Below are positions 1-7,743 of a stretch of DNA of 64,000 nucleotides, one piece after another (positions within the stretch are counted from its first letter, which is position 1; each line of letters opens with the position of its first letter). The notes beneath the pieces were generated by a model, which was not told the origin of the DNA, made no database searches, and was given only the letters and a program-made list of their open reading frames with translations. This DNA comes from Pelagimonas sp. (lineage in GTDB: Bacteria; Pseudomonadota; Alphaproteobacteria; Rhodobacterales; Rhodobacteraceae), in NCBI GenBank assembly GCA_025210265.1, contig JAOASD010000005.1, positions 62,001 to 126,000 on the forward strand, given 5' to 3'. Position numbers and translations under genes: made by a program.

Positions 1-486
1 ATCATCCGCTGTGCCTCACCCGAAGAGGCGATTCAGGGCGCGCAGATCCTGACCACCTGCACCGCCGATAAGAAAAACGCCACTATTCTCAGCGACAATA
101 TGGTCGGCGCAGGTGTGCATGTGAACGCGATCGGCGGTGATTGCCCCGGCAAGACAGAACTGGCCGAGGCAATCCTGCACCGCGCTGATATCTTTGTGGA
201 ATATCCGCCCCAGACCCGTGTCGAGGGCGAGATTCAACAAGTGGCACAGGACCATCCGGTGACCGAGCTGTGGCGCGTGATCACGGGACAGACCCAGGGC
301 CGGCGCGATGCAGCACAGATCACCCTGTTCGACAGTGTGGGCTTTGCCATCGAGGATTTCAGCGCCCTGCGCTATGTGCATGAAAAAGTGCACGAAACCG
401 GGCTGTGCCATGATCTGGACCTGCTGGCCGACCCCGATGATCCGCGCGATCTGTTCGGGATGCTGATGCGCGCCGCGCCAGTGTAA
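1..486 (+). CDS. Ornithine cyclodeaminase, C-terminal part (truncated by window edge)
   Basis: The frame is open from base 1 and ends at TAA 484-486, giving 161 codons of a protein whose start lies outside the window. It matches the C-terminal half of the ornithine cyclodeaminase / mu-crystallin family: the segment GAGVHVNAIGGDCPGKTEL is the conserved NAD-binding-domain stretch, and the ending around FDSVGFAIEDFSALRYV is typical of the family. The enzyme converts L-ornithine to L-proline and ammonia with bound NAD in the cytoplasm, usually as the end of arginine catabolism. Family members also act on other amino or imino acids, so the substrate is inferred. Confidence 0.88.
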   Translation: MIRCASPEEAIQGAQILTTCTADKKNATILSDNMVGAGVHVNAIGGDCPGKTELAEAILHRADIFVEYPPQTRVEGEIQQVAQDHPVTELWRVITGQTQGRRDAAQITLFDSVGFAIEDFSALRYVHEKVHETGLCHDLDLLADPDDPRDLFGMLMRAAPV

Positions 487-562
487 GGCAAAGCGGCGAC
501 AGGAAGGGGTGACAGGGGCGCTGTGCTTTGGGATAAGGGCTCAGCAAAACTGGAGTATCCCC

Positions 563-706
563 GTGACCAACCGCCTGGCTCTTATCCTTGGCCTGTTTTT
601 AAGCGCCGCACTGATCGTGGATGTTTTGCTGTTTGGCCAGGACCATCTGCTGTTTCTGGGGAAAAAACTGTTTGATCTGATAGAGTGGCTCGCCTTCTGG
701 CGGTGA
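563..706 (+). CDS. Small conserved membrane protein, 47 aa
   Basis: A short frame starting at GTG 563 with a GGAG-like ribosome site (tggag, 551-555) a few bases upstream. A longer in-frame start at ATG 509 has no good ribosome site. The protein has one hydrophobic segment (about residues 4-22, LALILGLFLSAALIVDVLLF), a short basic turn (GKK) and a second amphipathic segment ending LIEWLAFWR. It resembles small one- to two-helix proteins I recall next to metabolic genes in Rhodobacteraceae, which are sometimes mis-annotated as enzymes. No function can be assigned. It follows the ornithine cyclodeaminase gene by 76 bases on the same strand. Confidence 0.55.
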   Translation: MTNRLALILGLFLSAALIVDVLLFGQDHLLFLGKKLFDLIEWLAFWR

Positions 707-707
707 T

Positions 708-905
708 TTAGCCCCAGTCTAACCAGTCCAAAGGGAAGGCCAGCCAAGCATTGGCAACCGCCTCACACCGCATGGTGCGCGCTTTCAATGCCGGGAAACC
801 CAGTGTGAGACAAGGCTGTCGCCGCCCCCTGCGGGCAGCATATGACACAGGCACCACGGATATGATCGACACCGCCCAGGCCATAGGCCAGCCAGTGTGG
901 CACAT
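708..905 (-). CDS. Possible small protein, 65 aa, translationally coupled
   Basis: The ATG (905-903) overlaps by one base the TGA of the next gene upstream on the same strand (TGATG), an arrangement typical of translational coupling. The predicted protein begins MCHTGWPMAWAVSIISVVPVSY, which suggests a weak N-terminal hydrophobic stretch, and is otherwise basic and unremarkable. I recognise no family. The overlap is the only support, so this may be a chance frame. Confidence 0.25.
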   Translation of the reverse strand: MCHTGWPMAWAVSIISVVPVSYAARRGRRQPCLTLGFPALKARTMRCEAVANAWLAFPLDWLDWG

Positions 906-1138
906 CAGTCCGGCGTCACCGCCCCTTTCGCCGCCTTATAGGCAGAGGCCGCCTGCGCTGTCGCAGCAGGAATACGCGTCCCCATCTGCGATGGCAGCAT
1001 CTGCGCATTGACCGGAACAGGCGGTGGCGGCACCGCCTTATGTTTGGCATTTATAACTGTCGTCGCTTCCTGCACCTGTGCCGCCCCCCGGCCCGGCAGT
1101 CGCGTGATGGGAAGCGCCGTGGAATATCCAATATCCAT
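905..1138 (-). CDS. Hypothetical protein, 77 aa
   Basis: Start chosen at ATG 1138 because GGAGAG lies just upstream; the frame itself extends to 1198 but without a ribosome site. The protein is rich in Ala, Pro and Val, with a proline run (VPPPPVPV, about residues 35-42), and has no membrane segment or recognisable motif. It lies downstream of coaD on the same strand with a 120-base gap. Function unknown; the low-complexity composition makes even its coding status somewhat uncertain. Confidence 0.45.
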   Translation of the reverse strand: MDIGYSTALPITRLPGRGAAQVQEATTVINAKHKAVPPPPVPVNAQMLPSQMGTRIPAATAQAASAYKAAKGAVTPD

Positions 1139-1258
1139 GACACTCTCCGTTCCCTCAGAACGCGGCGCAGCCGATGCGCCAGAAACGCTCTGACGCAAGC
1201 AACTTATGCTCTGTTGGTTAAAAAGAGGTTAGCGGTGCAAAAGCCCCCGCCTGCCAGG

Positions 1259-1753
1259 CTACAGCCCCAGCTTGACCTTCAGCGCGTCATGCACCGGCGG
1301 CGTGACGAATTTCGACACATCCCCGCCAAGACGGGCGATTTCCTTCACCAGTTTAGAGGCAATCGCCTGATGCCGCGCCTCGGCCATCAGAAACACGGTT
1401 TCAACCGAGCTGTCCAGCGAGCGGTTCATGCCAACCATCTGATATTCATACTCAAAATCCGCAACCGCCCGCAATCCGCGCACAATCAGACTGGCCCCGA
1501 CATCATGGGCGCAATGGATCAAAAGATTTTCAAACGGGTGAACGACGATCTCTGTCCCGGTCTGTTCCGACAGCTCAGCGCATTCTGCTTCGATCATGGC
1601 AACGCGCTGCTCTAGATCGAATAAGGGCCCTTTGTCACGGTTGATCGCAACACCGATCACAAGCCGGTCCACCAGCACCGCGGCCCGCCGAATAATGTCG
1701 ATATGACCCAGCGTGATCGGGTCGAAAGTGCCGGGATACAGGGCTACGCGCAT
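1259..1753 (-). CDS. coaD: Phosphopantetheine adenylyltransferase
   Basis: Cytoplasmic enzyme of coenzyme A synthesis: it transfers AMP from ATP to 4'-phosphopantetheine to give dephospho-CoA. The 164 residues match the usual length of about 160. The nucleotidyltransferase motif GTFDPITLGH is at residues 8-17, with the conserved RGLRAVADFEYEYQM stretch near 90-104. The start at ATG 1753 is preceded by AGGAAAGAGAG; an upstream in-frame start at 1804 would add 17 non-conserved residues. It stands as a single gene between the CBS-domain gene and the small gene at 905-1138, all on the minus strand. Confidence 0.96.
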   Translation of the reverse strand: MRVALYPGTFDPITLGHIDIIRRAAVLVDRLVIGVAINRDKGPLFDLEQRVAMIEAECAELSEQTGTEIVVHPFENLLIHCAHDVGASLIVRGLRAVADFEYEYQMVGMNRSLDSSVETVFLMAEARHQAIASKLVKEIARLGGDVSKFVTPPVHDALKVKLGL

Positions 1754-1900
1754 CTTTGATCTCTCTTTCCTGAGTGCCGCACACGCAACAATAGTGCGAA
1801 TCATTTTGCAAGTGCGAAATGATCCTGCGCGCAGCCATGTCGCACCGGGGCGGCCCCTGTCAATCCTGACCGCCCGCCAACGCCCGACACAAAGAGGCGC

Positions 1901-2335
1901 TTAGAACCCCATGATCATGTTTTCCAGCGCGTCCTTTTCCATCGCCAGATGTTTCAACTGCGCTTTGACCACATCGCCCAGCGTGATCAGACCAACCAGT
2001 TCGCCCTCTTCGACCACGGGCATGTGGCGGAACCGCCCCTCAGTCATGCGCGCCAGCACATCGGACGCCGTATCGCTGCGTGTGCAGGTGACCAGTTTGC
2101 GGGTCATGTAGGTTTCGACCGGATCATTCAGACAGCCCGATCCATGACCGGCCAATTCCCGCACGATGTCCCGCTCTGACAGGATCCCGTCTGCTTTGCG
2201 CCCATCAGCGGAAATCACCAGCGTCCCGATCCGCTTTTCCGCCAGGATCGCGGCGGCATCGGCGATCTTCATGCTGGGCGGCACGGTTTCGACCCCCTGA
2301 GAGCCTTTGTTTTTCAGAATGTTCTGGACCTGCAT
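1901..2335 (-). CDS. CBS-domain pair protein
   Basis: A 144-residue protein made almost entirely of two CBS domains (about residues 8-65 and 75-135). Conserved pieces include the IGTLVISADG and GILSERDIVREL stretches of the first domain and HMPVVEEGELVGLITLGDVV of the second. CBS pairs bind adenine nucleotides or related ligands and report energy state. Stand-alone proteins of this type are common in alphaproteobacteria, with no single known target. A strong AGGAGGAGGT ribosome site lies 5 bases before ATG 2335. The ligand and partner cannot be read from sequence. Confidence 0.88.
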   Translation of the reverse strand: MQVQNILKNKGSQGVETVPPSMKIADAAAILAEKRIGTLVISADGRKADGILSERDIVRELAGHGSGCLNDPVETYMTRKLVTCTRSDTASDVLARMTEGRFRHMPVVEEGELVGLITLGDVVKAQLKHLAMEKDALENMIMGF

Positions 2336-2413
2336 CTCGGACCTCCTCCTAATTGCTTGCTGTGCATGTTGGCGCGCAAGGCCAGCGTCCCCGCCCCGCG
2401 CCAGAGTGTCAAG

Positions 2414-3325
2414 TCACGGATTAACCGCAGCGGCCTGTTCCTCCAGCCGCAGCAATTCGGCGCGCATCCCATCCTGCAGCAATTGCGCCAGACGGTTCAG
2501 CCGTTCCAAACGGCGATCTGCGGCGTGGCGCACCAGATAGAAACTGCGGGTCAGGCTGACCTGATCACGCAGCACATGGCGCAGATCCGGTGCCGCGGGC
2601 ATGGCGAAATCATGCACAACCCCCAGCGCCGCGCCAATCCGCAGCCAGTGGAACTGGACCGAAACCGAGTTCGACGCCAGCGGCACGCGCTCCAGCCCCA
2701 GATCGGCGAGGTAGTCCAGTTCCTTGTCAAAAATCATGTCAGGGATATAGCCGGTGATGCGGTGGCCGCGCAGATCCTCAAGGCAGGTGATGTCGCCATG
2801 CCGCGCCAGATAGGCCTCGCTGGCGGCAAGATGCAGGTGATAATCCGACACTTTCTGCACCAAGAGCCGCCCGGCGCTGGGGGGCGACACGGTGATCGCC
2901 AGATCAACCTCGCGGCGCGACAGGTTCATCACGCGGGGCAGCGCGACAATCTGAAGATCCAGATCCGGGTTGGCATCGGAAATCTGCGCGCAGACCTGCG
3001 GCAGCAGGAAATTGGCGCTGCCATCGGGCGCGCCGATGCGGATCTGCCCGGACAGCCCTTCAGAGTGGCCGCGCACCGCCTCGGCGGCAAGGGAAAAGGC
3101 CTGCTCGGCGGCTTCGGCGTGATCGACCAGCCGCGCGCCCGCTTCGGTCAGGCCATAGCCCTGCGGGCTTTTGGCGAACAGCGCCGCGCCCAAGCCCTGC
3201 TCTAGCCGCGCAACCCGCCGCCCCACGGTTGCGGGATCCATGCGCAACACACGCCCCGCCGCAGACAGGCTTTCACCGCGCACAACGGCAAGGAAAATCC
3301 GCAAATCATCCCAGCTTTCGGCCAT
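2414..3325 (-). CDS. LysR-family regulator divergent from mmsA
   Basis: A 303-residue LysR-type regulator: N-terminal winged helix-turn-helix (about residues 5-65, with SLSAAGRVLRMDPATVGRRV) and a C-terminal effector-binding domain. The start at ATG 3325 has GGAGGGGAG just upstream; the longer frame to 3397 runs through the shared promoter and was rejected. It is divergent from mmsA with a 107-base gap that contains palindromic TTTGC/GCAAA motifs. Divergent placement makes regulation of mmsA the natural inference, though a TTTGC-type site could instead belong to an ScfR-family regulator outside the window. The inducer is unknown. Confidence 0.88.
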   Translation of the reverse strand: MAESWDDLRIFLAVVRGESLSAAGRVLRMDPATVGRRVARLEQGLGAALFAKSPQGYGLTEAGARLVDHAEAAEQAFSLAAEAVRGHSEGLSGQIRIGAPDGSANFLLPQVCAQISDANPDLDLQIVALPRVMNLSRREVDLAITVSPPSAGRLLVQKVSDYHLHLAASEAYLARHGDITCLEDLRGHRITGYIPDMIFDKELDYLADLGLERVPLASNSVSVQFHWLRIGAALGVVHDFAMPAAPDLRHVLRDQVSLTRSFYLVRHAADRRLERLNRLAQLLQDGMRAELLRLEEQAAAVNP

Positions 3326-3342
3326 CTCCCCTCCGCTTGCTT

Positions 3343-3366
3343 TGCATTTTCGCAAATCATCTTTGC
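3343..3366. promoter_or_regulatory. Putative valine-catabolism operator upstream of mmsA
   Basis: The 14-mer TGCATTTTCGCAAA followed by TCATCTTTGC lies between the LysR gene and mmsA. TTTGC (3341-3345) and GCAAA (3352-3356) form an inverted repeat, and another TTTGC follows at 3362-3366. The same 14-mer, followed by a similar ATCTTGC tail, occurs upstream of the acyl-CoA dehydrogenase gene at 7616-7639. A further GCA-TTTT-TGC palindrome sits at 3386-3395, closer to the probable mmsA promoter. Confidence 0.6.
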
Positions 3367-3432
3367 TGAATTTCATCTGTTTTCGGCATTTTTGCAAGGC
3401 TAGCCTGCCCCCAACCCACTGAGGAGGATTCC

Positions 3433-4932
3433 ATGACCGAACTGACCCACTGGATCGACGGCGCCCATGTCAAAGGCACCTCGGGCCGTTTCACCGATGT
3501 GTTCAACCCCGCCACCGGCGAAGTGCAGGCGCGTGTGCCGCTGGCCACCGTCGAAGAGCTGAACGACGCGGTTGCCCGCGCCGCCGAGGCACAGAAAGCC
3601 TGGGGGGCGACCAACCCCCAGCGCCGCGCCCGCGTGATGATGAAATTCGGCGCCCTGATCAACGAACACATGGACGAGTTGGCCGAGCTGGTCAGCCGCG
3701 AGCACGGCAAGACCCTGCCCGATGGTCGTGGCGACGTTCAGCGTGGTCTGGAAGTGGTCGAAGTCTGCATGGGCGGCCCTGCCCTGCTCAAAGGCGAGTT
3801 TATGGATAATGGCGGCCCCGGCATCGACCTGTACGCCATGCGCCAGCCGCTGGGCGTGGTTGCCGGCATCACGCCGTTCAACTTCCCGGCGATGATCCCG
3901 CTGTGGAAAATGGCACCCGCCCTGACCTGCGGCAACGCCATGATCCTGAAACCGTCTGAACGCTGCCCCTCGACCTCGCTGCGTCTGGCCGAACTGCTGA
4001 AAGAAGCGGGCCTGCCCGATGGCGTGCTGCAGGTTGTGAACGGTGACAAGGATGTGGTGGACGCGATCCTCGACAATGAAACCGTGCAGGGTGTGGGCTT
4101 TGTCGGCTCGACCCCGATCGCGCAGTATATCTATTCCCGCGCAGCGGCGAATGGCAAACGCGCCCAGTGTTTCGGCGGTGCCAAGAACCACATGATCATC
4201 ATGCCCGACGCGGATCTGGACAAGGCTGCCGACGCGCTGGTCGGGGCCGGTTTCGGCGCGGCTGGCGAACGCTGCATGGCGATTTCCGTGGCTGTGCCCG
4301 TGGGCAAGGAAACCGCTGACGCGCTGGTGGAACGCCTGATCCCCCGCATCGAAAAGCTGAAAGTCGGCCCCTACACTGCCGGCGACGACGTGGATTACGG
4401 CCCCGTCATCACCTCGGCCGCCAAAGAGCGTATCAACGGTCTGGTTAATTCCGGCGTGGAACAGGGGGCTGATCTGCTGGTCGATGGCCGCGATTTCAGC
4501 CTGCAGGGTTATGAAGAGGGATTCTTTGTGGGTCCGTCCTTCTTTGACAATGTCACCCCTGACATGGACATCTACAAAGAAGAGATCTTTGGCCCGGTTC
4601 TGAGCCAGGTCCGCACCGAGAGCTACGAAGAGGCGCTCAAGCTGACCATGGACAATGAATATGGCAATGGTACCGCGATCTTTACCGCCGATGGCGACAC
4701 CGCGCGTGACTTTGCGCATCGCGTGAATGTGGGCATGGTTGGCATCAACTTCCCGATCCCGGTGCCGCTCAGCTACTTCACCTTTGGCGGCTGGAAGAAA
4801 TCCGCCTTTGGCGATCTGAACCAGTACGGCCCGGATGCATTCCGTTTCTACACCAAGACCAAGACCGTCACGGCGCGCTGGTTCTCGGGCATCAAGGATG
4901 GCAGCCAGTTCAACTTTAAGGCGATGGACTGA
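3433..4932 (+). CDS. mmsA: Methylmalonate-semialdehyde dehydrogenase (CoA-acylating)
   Basis: Catalyses the CoA- and NAD-dependent oxidation of methylmalonate semialdehyde to propionyl-CoA in valine (and thymine) breakdown; it can also act on malonate semialdehyde. The 499 residues form a complete aldehyde dehydrogenase, with the Rossmann segment ITPFNFPAMIPLW (about 146-158), the FVGSTPIA turn (223-230) and the catalytic cysteine 281 in GAAGERCMAIS, a context characteristic of MmsA rather than general aldehyde dehydrogenases. A GAGGAGG ribosome site precedes ATG 3433. A strong terminator follows at 4970. The other valine genes are 3 kb downstream. Confidence 0.96.
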   Translation: MTELTHWIDGAHVKGTSGRFTDVFNPATGEVQARVPLATVEELNDAVARAAEAQKAWGATNPQRRARVMMKFGALINEHMDELAELVSREHGKTLPDGRGDVQRGLEVVEVCMGGPALLKGEFMDNGGPGIDLYAMRQPLGVVAGITPFNFPAMIPLWKMAPALTCGNAMILKPSERCPSTSLRLAELLKEAGLPDGVLQVVNGDKDVVDAILDNETVQGVGFVGSTPIAQYIYSRAAANGKRAQCFGGAKNHMIIMPDADLDKAADALVGAGFGAAGERCMAISVAVPVGKETADALVERLIPRIEKLKVGPYTAGDDVDYGPVITSAAKERINGLVNSGVEQGADLLVDGRDFSLQGYEEGFFVGPSFFDNVTPDMDIYKEEIFGPVLSQVRTESYEEALKLTMDNEYGNGTAIFTADGDTARDFAHRVNVGMVGINFPIPVPLSYFTFGGWKKSAFGDLNQYGPDAFRFYTKTKTVTARWFSGIKDGSQFNFKAMD

Positions 4933-4969
4933 TCTAACCGGGTCCAACCGGATCTGACCCGATCACCTG

Positions 4970-5006
4970 AACCGCCCCCGGCCCTGGCTGCGGGGCGGTT
5001 TTCTTT
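4970..5006 (+). terminator. Rho-independent terminator of mmsA
   Basis: GC-rich stem ACCGCCCC / GGGGCGGT followed by TTTTCTTTT, 37 bases after the mmsA stop codon. Confidence 0.85.
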
Positions 5007-5103
5007 TGGCCGGGCTTTACCCCCAGGCCCCCTGATATTCCAGCACGGGTTTCTCATTGCCCCCGGCGCAAAAATCCCACCAAATAGGACACGCGCGGGG
5101 AAG

Positions 5104-6234
5104 ATGGGGGACATCATGCAAGAGCCGGCCTTTACGCTGGGGATCGAAGAGGAATACCTGCTGGTCGACAGGGACAGCCACGCCCTGGCCGAAGCGCCCG
5201 ATGCGCTGATGCAGGACTGCATTGCCGAGTTGGAAGGCCAGGTCAGCCCCGAATTTCTGCAATGCCAGATCGAGATCGGCACCAAGCCCTGCGCCGATAT
5301 TTCCAGCGCGCGCGATGATCTGAAACGCCTGCGCGCGGCGGTGTCGCGCAACGCGGCAAAACACGGGCTGACGCCGATTGCCGCCTCTTGCCATCCCTTT
5401 GCCGACTGGAAGACCCAAAGCCACACGGACAAGCAGCGCTATAATGAACTCAGCCGCGATCTGGGCGGCGTGGTGCGCCGAATGCTGATCTGCGGGATGC
5501 ATGTGCATGTGGGGCTGACTGACGACCCGATGCGCGCGGATCTGATGCGACAGGCCAGCTATTTCCTGCCGCATCTTTTGGCGCTGTCGACCTCGTCGCC
5601 CTTCTGGCAGGGCGAAGATACCGGGCTGGCCAGCTATCGGATTTCGGTGTTCGACAACCTGCCCCGCACGGGCCTGCCGCCGCAATTTTCCAACTGGCAG
5701 GATTATGAGCGTTCCGTCCAGATCCTGACGGATCTGGGGGTGATCGAGGATAGCAGCCGGATCTGGTGGGACATGCGGCCCTCGGCGCGGTTTCCGACGC
5801 TGGAGACCCGGATAATGGATGTGCAGCCCCGGCTGGAACACACGCTGACCCTTGCCGCGCTGACCCAATGCCTGATGCGGATGCTGTGGCGGCTGCGCGT
5901 GCGCAACCAGCGTTGGCGGATCTATGATCATTTCCTGATCGGCGAGAACCGCTGGCGGGCGCAACGCTATGGCGTGACCGAGGGGTTGATTGATTTTGGC
6001 GCTGCGCAGATCGTGCCTTTTGCCGATCTGGTGGAGGAACTTCTGGAGCTTTTGAGCGAAGATGCCGAGGCTTTGGGCTGTGTCTCTGAGCTGACCCGCG
6101 CGCGTGAAATCGTGGCGCAGGGCACCTCGGCCAGCCGTCAACGGGCAGTGCATTCGGCGGCATCGGGGGATGGCGAGGCCAGGATGCATGCGGTGGTGCA
6201 GCATCTGATCGACGAATACCATCAGGATCTATAG
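5104..6234 (+). CDS. Carboxylate-amine ligase, glutamate-cysteine ligase type 2 (YbdK family)
   Basis: A 376-residue member of the GCS2/YbdK family, ATP-dependent enzymes related to glutamate-cysteine ligase that join a carboxylate to an amine. Seen: the N-terminal signature [13 protein letters not shown], the CGMHVHVGL metal/substrate motif (about residues 135-143), and ETRIMDVQP with its conserved arginine. Family length is about 370-390. YbdK of E. coli has weak glutamate-cysteine ligase activity, so the true substrate here is open. A second ATG at 5116 has the better ribosome site (GGGGGA) and may be the real start, giving 372 residues. The gene stands alone, followed by a dispersed repeat. 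Confidence 0.87.
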   Translation: MGDIMQEPAFTLGIEEEYLLVDRDSHALAEAPDALMQDCIAELEGQVSPEFLQCQIEIGTKPCADISSARDDLKRLRAAVSRNAAKHGLTPIAASCHPFADWKTQSHTDKQRYNELSRDLGGVVRRMLICGMHVHVGLTDDPMRADLMRQASYFLPHLLALSTSSPFWQGEDTGLASYRISVFDNLPRTGLPPQFSNWQDYERSVQILTDLGVIEDSSRIWWDMRPSARFPTLETRIMDVQPRLEHTLTLAALTQCLMRMLWRLRVRNQRWRIYDHFLIGENRWRAQRYGVTEGLIDFGAAQIVPFADLVEELLELLSEDAEALGCVSELTRAREIVAQGTSASRQRAVHSAASGDGEARMHAVVQHLIDEYHQDL

Positions 6235-6238
6235 CGCA

Positions 6239-6308
6239 GAGGGGGCTCTGCCCCCGCCGCCTTTGGCGGCTCCCCCGGAGGTATTTTCGCCAAGAAGAAA
6301 CAGGGGCG
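6239..6308 (+). repeat. Dispersed intergenic element, copy A
   Basis: A GGGGGC-TCT-GCCCCC hairpin, a second hairpin (CCGCC-TTT-GGCGG) and the tail CTCCCCCGGAGGTATTT...CCAAGAAGAAACAGGGGC. Related copies lie at 14724 (minus), 46535, 47878 and 57029. It starts 5 bases after the ligase stop codon and could act as a transcript end. Confidence 0.75.
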
Positions 6309-6423
6309 GGATCTCGGGATGGCGGGCGGGGCGATGTTCCCGCAGGGGACGAGCGGCGTCGGCCTCCCTTGGCATGGCGCGCGCCAACGGATATGGCACA
6401 GGCAGATTACGGGACGGATCGAC

Positions 6424-7560
6424 ATGAAAACGGCCATTGCCACCTCGGATTACTTTGTGATGGGGGAAACCTTCATCAACCGCCATATCGCCCATCTGTT
6501 TGGGGGTGACACGGCGGTGATCTGCGGGCGGCATAATGGTGAAGATCCTCATGGCAAGCCGCTTTTTGTGCGCCGCGCGCCGCTGAGCCCGCTGGACCGT
6601 CTGCGCGCACCGTTTTCTGCTGCTTATGGCGCGCTGGCCCATGGCACCTCGCGCCTGCCTTTTGGTGACAACCGCGCCCGGTTGGCTCAGTTCCTGCGCG
6701 ATCAGGGCGTGCAGGTCATTCTGGCGGAATTTGGCACGCAGGCGTTGGTTCTGGCCAAACTGGGCAATGATCTGGGCATTCCGGTGTTTACCTATTGGCG
6801 CGGCACGGATGCCTCGGCGGCGCTGCGGTCGAAACAGCGAGTGCGGTCTTATCGTTTGATGATGCCCCGGCTGGCGGGCATGTTTTCTGTCAGTCAGTTT
6901 CTGCTCGACAATCTGGCCCTGCACGGGGTGCGTCATGACAATGCCCATGTGGTGCCGTCAGGTGTCGATGTGCGCCGGTTCACCCCTGCTGAAAAGCGCC
7001 CCGGCTCTTTTCTGGCGGTTGGGCGCATGGTCGAAAAGAAGGCCCCGCAGGTCACGTTGCGCGCCTTTGCCGCCGCCGCCAAAGGGCGCGAGGCGCATCT
7101 GACCTTTATCGGCGACGGGCCATTGTTGCAGCACTGCAAGGACATGGCCCGCGATCTGGGGGTGGCCGAGCAGATCACCTTTACCGGCGCCCTGCCGCAT
7201 GAAGAGGTGCGCCAGCATCTGACCGGCACCGAGGTGTTTCTACAGCATTCCGTCACCGCCAAGAACGGCAATACCGAAGGCCTGCCCACCGCGATCCAAG
7301 AGGCGCTGGCCTGCGGCTGCATCACCCTGTCCACGCGCCATGCGGGCATTCCCGAGGCGGTGGATCACGGGGTGAATGGGCTTTTGGTCGAGGAATGGGA
7401 CGAGGCAGAGTTTGGTGCCAAAATCGGCGAGATCCTGGATATGGACGATCGCAGCGCCATGACCCGCGCCGCCCGTGCCACCGCCGAGGCCAAGTTCGAC
7501 AATGACATCGGCCTGGCCCGTGTCGAACAGGTGATCCGCGACACGCTGGGCCGGCTTTGA
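6424..7560 (+). CDS. Glycosyltransferase, GT4 family (WcaL/colanic-acid type)
   Basis: A 378-residue GT-B fold glycosyltransferase with the C-terminal group 1 domain: GRMVEKKAPQVTLRAFA (about 200-216), the FIGDGPL loop, and the E-x7-E motif region NTEGLPTAIQEALACG (about 281-296), where the two glutamates bind the nucleotide sugar. The N-terminal acceptor domain resembles WcaL-like enzymes of exopolysaccharide synthesis. The ATG at 6424 has GGGACGGA upstream; the frame is open back to 6319 through the repeat and was not used. Donor and acceptor sugars are unknown. It does not adjoin the glycan cluster at 49-55 kb. Confidence 0.85.
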   Translation: MKTAIATSDYFVMGETFINRHIAHLFGGDTAVICGRHNGEDPHGKPLFVRRAPLSPLDRLRAPFSAAYGALAHGTSRLPFGDNRARLAQFLRDQGVQVILAEFGTQALVLAKLGNDLGIPVFTYWRGTDASAALRSKQRVRSYRLMMPRLAGMFSVSQFLLDNLALHGVRHDNAHVVPSGVDVRRFTPAEKRPGSFLAVGRMVEKKAPQVTLRAFAAAAKGREAHLTFIGDGPLLQHCKDMARDLGVAEQITFTGALPHEEVRQHLTGTEVFLQHSVTAKNGNTEGLPTAIQEALACGCITLSTRHAGIPEAVDHGVNGLLVEEWDEAEFGAKIGEILDMDDRSAMTRAARATAEAKFDNDIGLARVEQVIRDTLGRL

Positions 7561-7587
7561 CCTGCCCTGCTGCGGCATTTAAGCAAA

Positions 7588-7600
7588 GTTAGCGCAAAAA
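7588..7600. promoter_or_regulatory. GTTAGCGCAAAA element upstream of the acyl-CoA dehydrogenase gene
   Basis: GTTAGCGCAAAAA here shares the 12-mer GTTAGCGCAAAA with a site upstream of eno (22731-22742). It resembles one half of a CceR/PckR-type box. A GCAAA half-site of the valine motif (7583-7587) partly precedes it. Confidence 0.3.
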
Positions 7601-7615
7601 TTTCCACCTGGAACC

Positions 7616-7639
7616 TGCATTTTCGCAAAACTATCTTGC
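7616..7639. promoter_or_regulatory. Second copy of the putative valine-catabolism operator
   Basis: TGCATTTTCGCAAA followed by ACTATCTTGC, identical over the first 14 bases to the site at 3343 upstream of mmsA. It lies 104 bases before the acyl-CoA dehydrogenase start, so both valine transcription units carry it. Confidence 0.6.
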
Positions 7640-7743
7640 GCGGCCTCCCCTTGCGTCAGCGCCGCCCATCCGGCACAATCTGAACAAGCGTTCAATTTCA
7701 CTGTCGCGCCCACAGGCGTGACCCGCCAGGGAGGGGCCGGACC

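Noticed and set aside
1226..1241. GTTAGCGGTGCAAAA between coaD and the 77-codon gene
   Set aside because: Resembles half of a CceR box, but lies downstream of coaD with no central-carbon gene nearby; likely chance.
3400..4947. 515-codon minus-strand frame over mmsA
   Set aside because: Shadow of mmsA; no family similarity and the composition typical of antisense frames.
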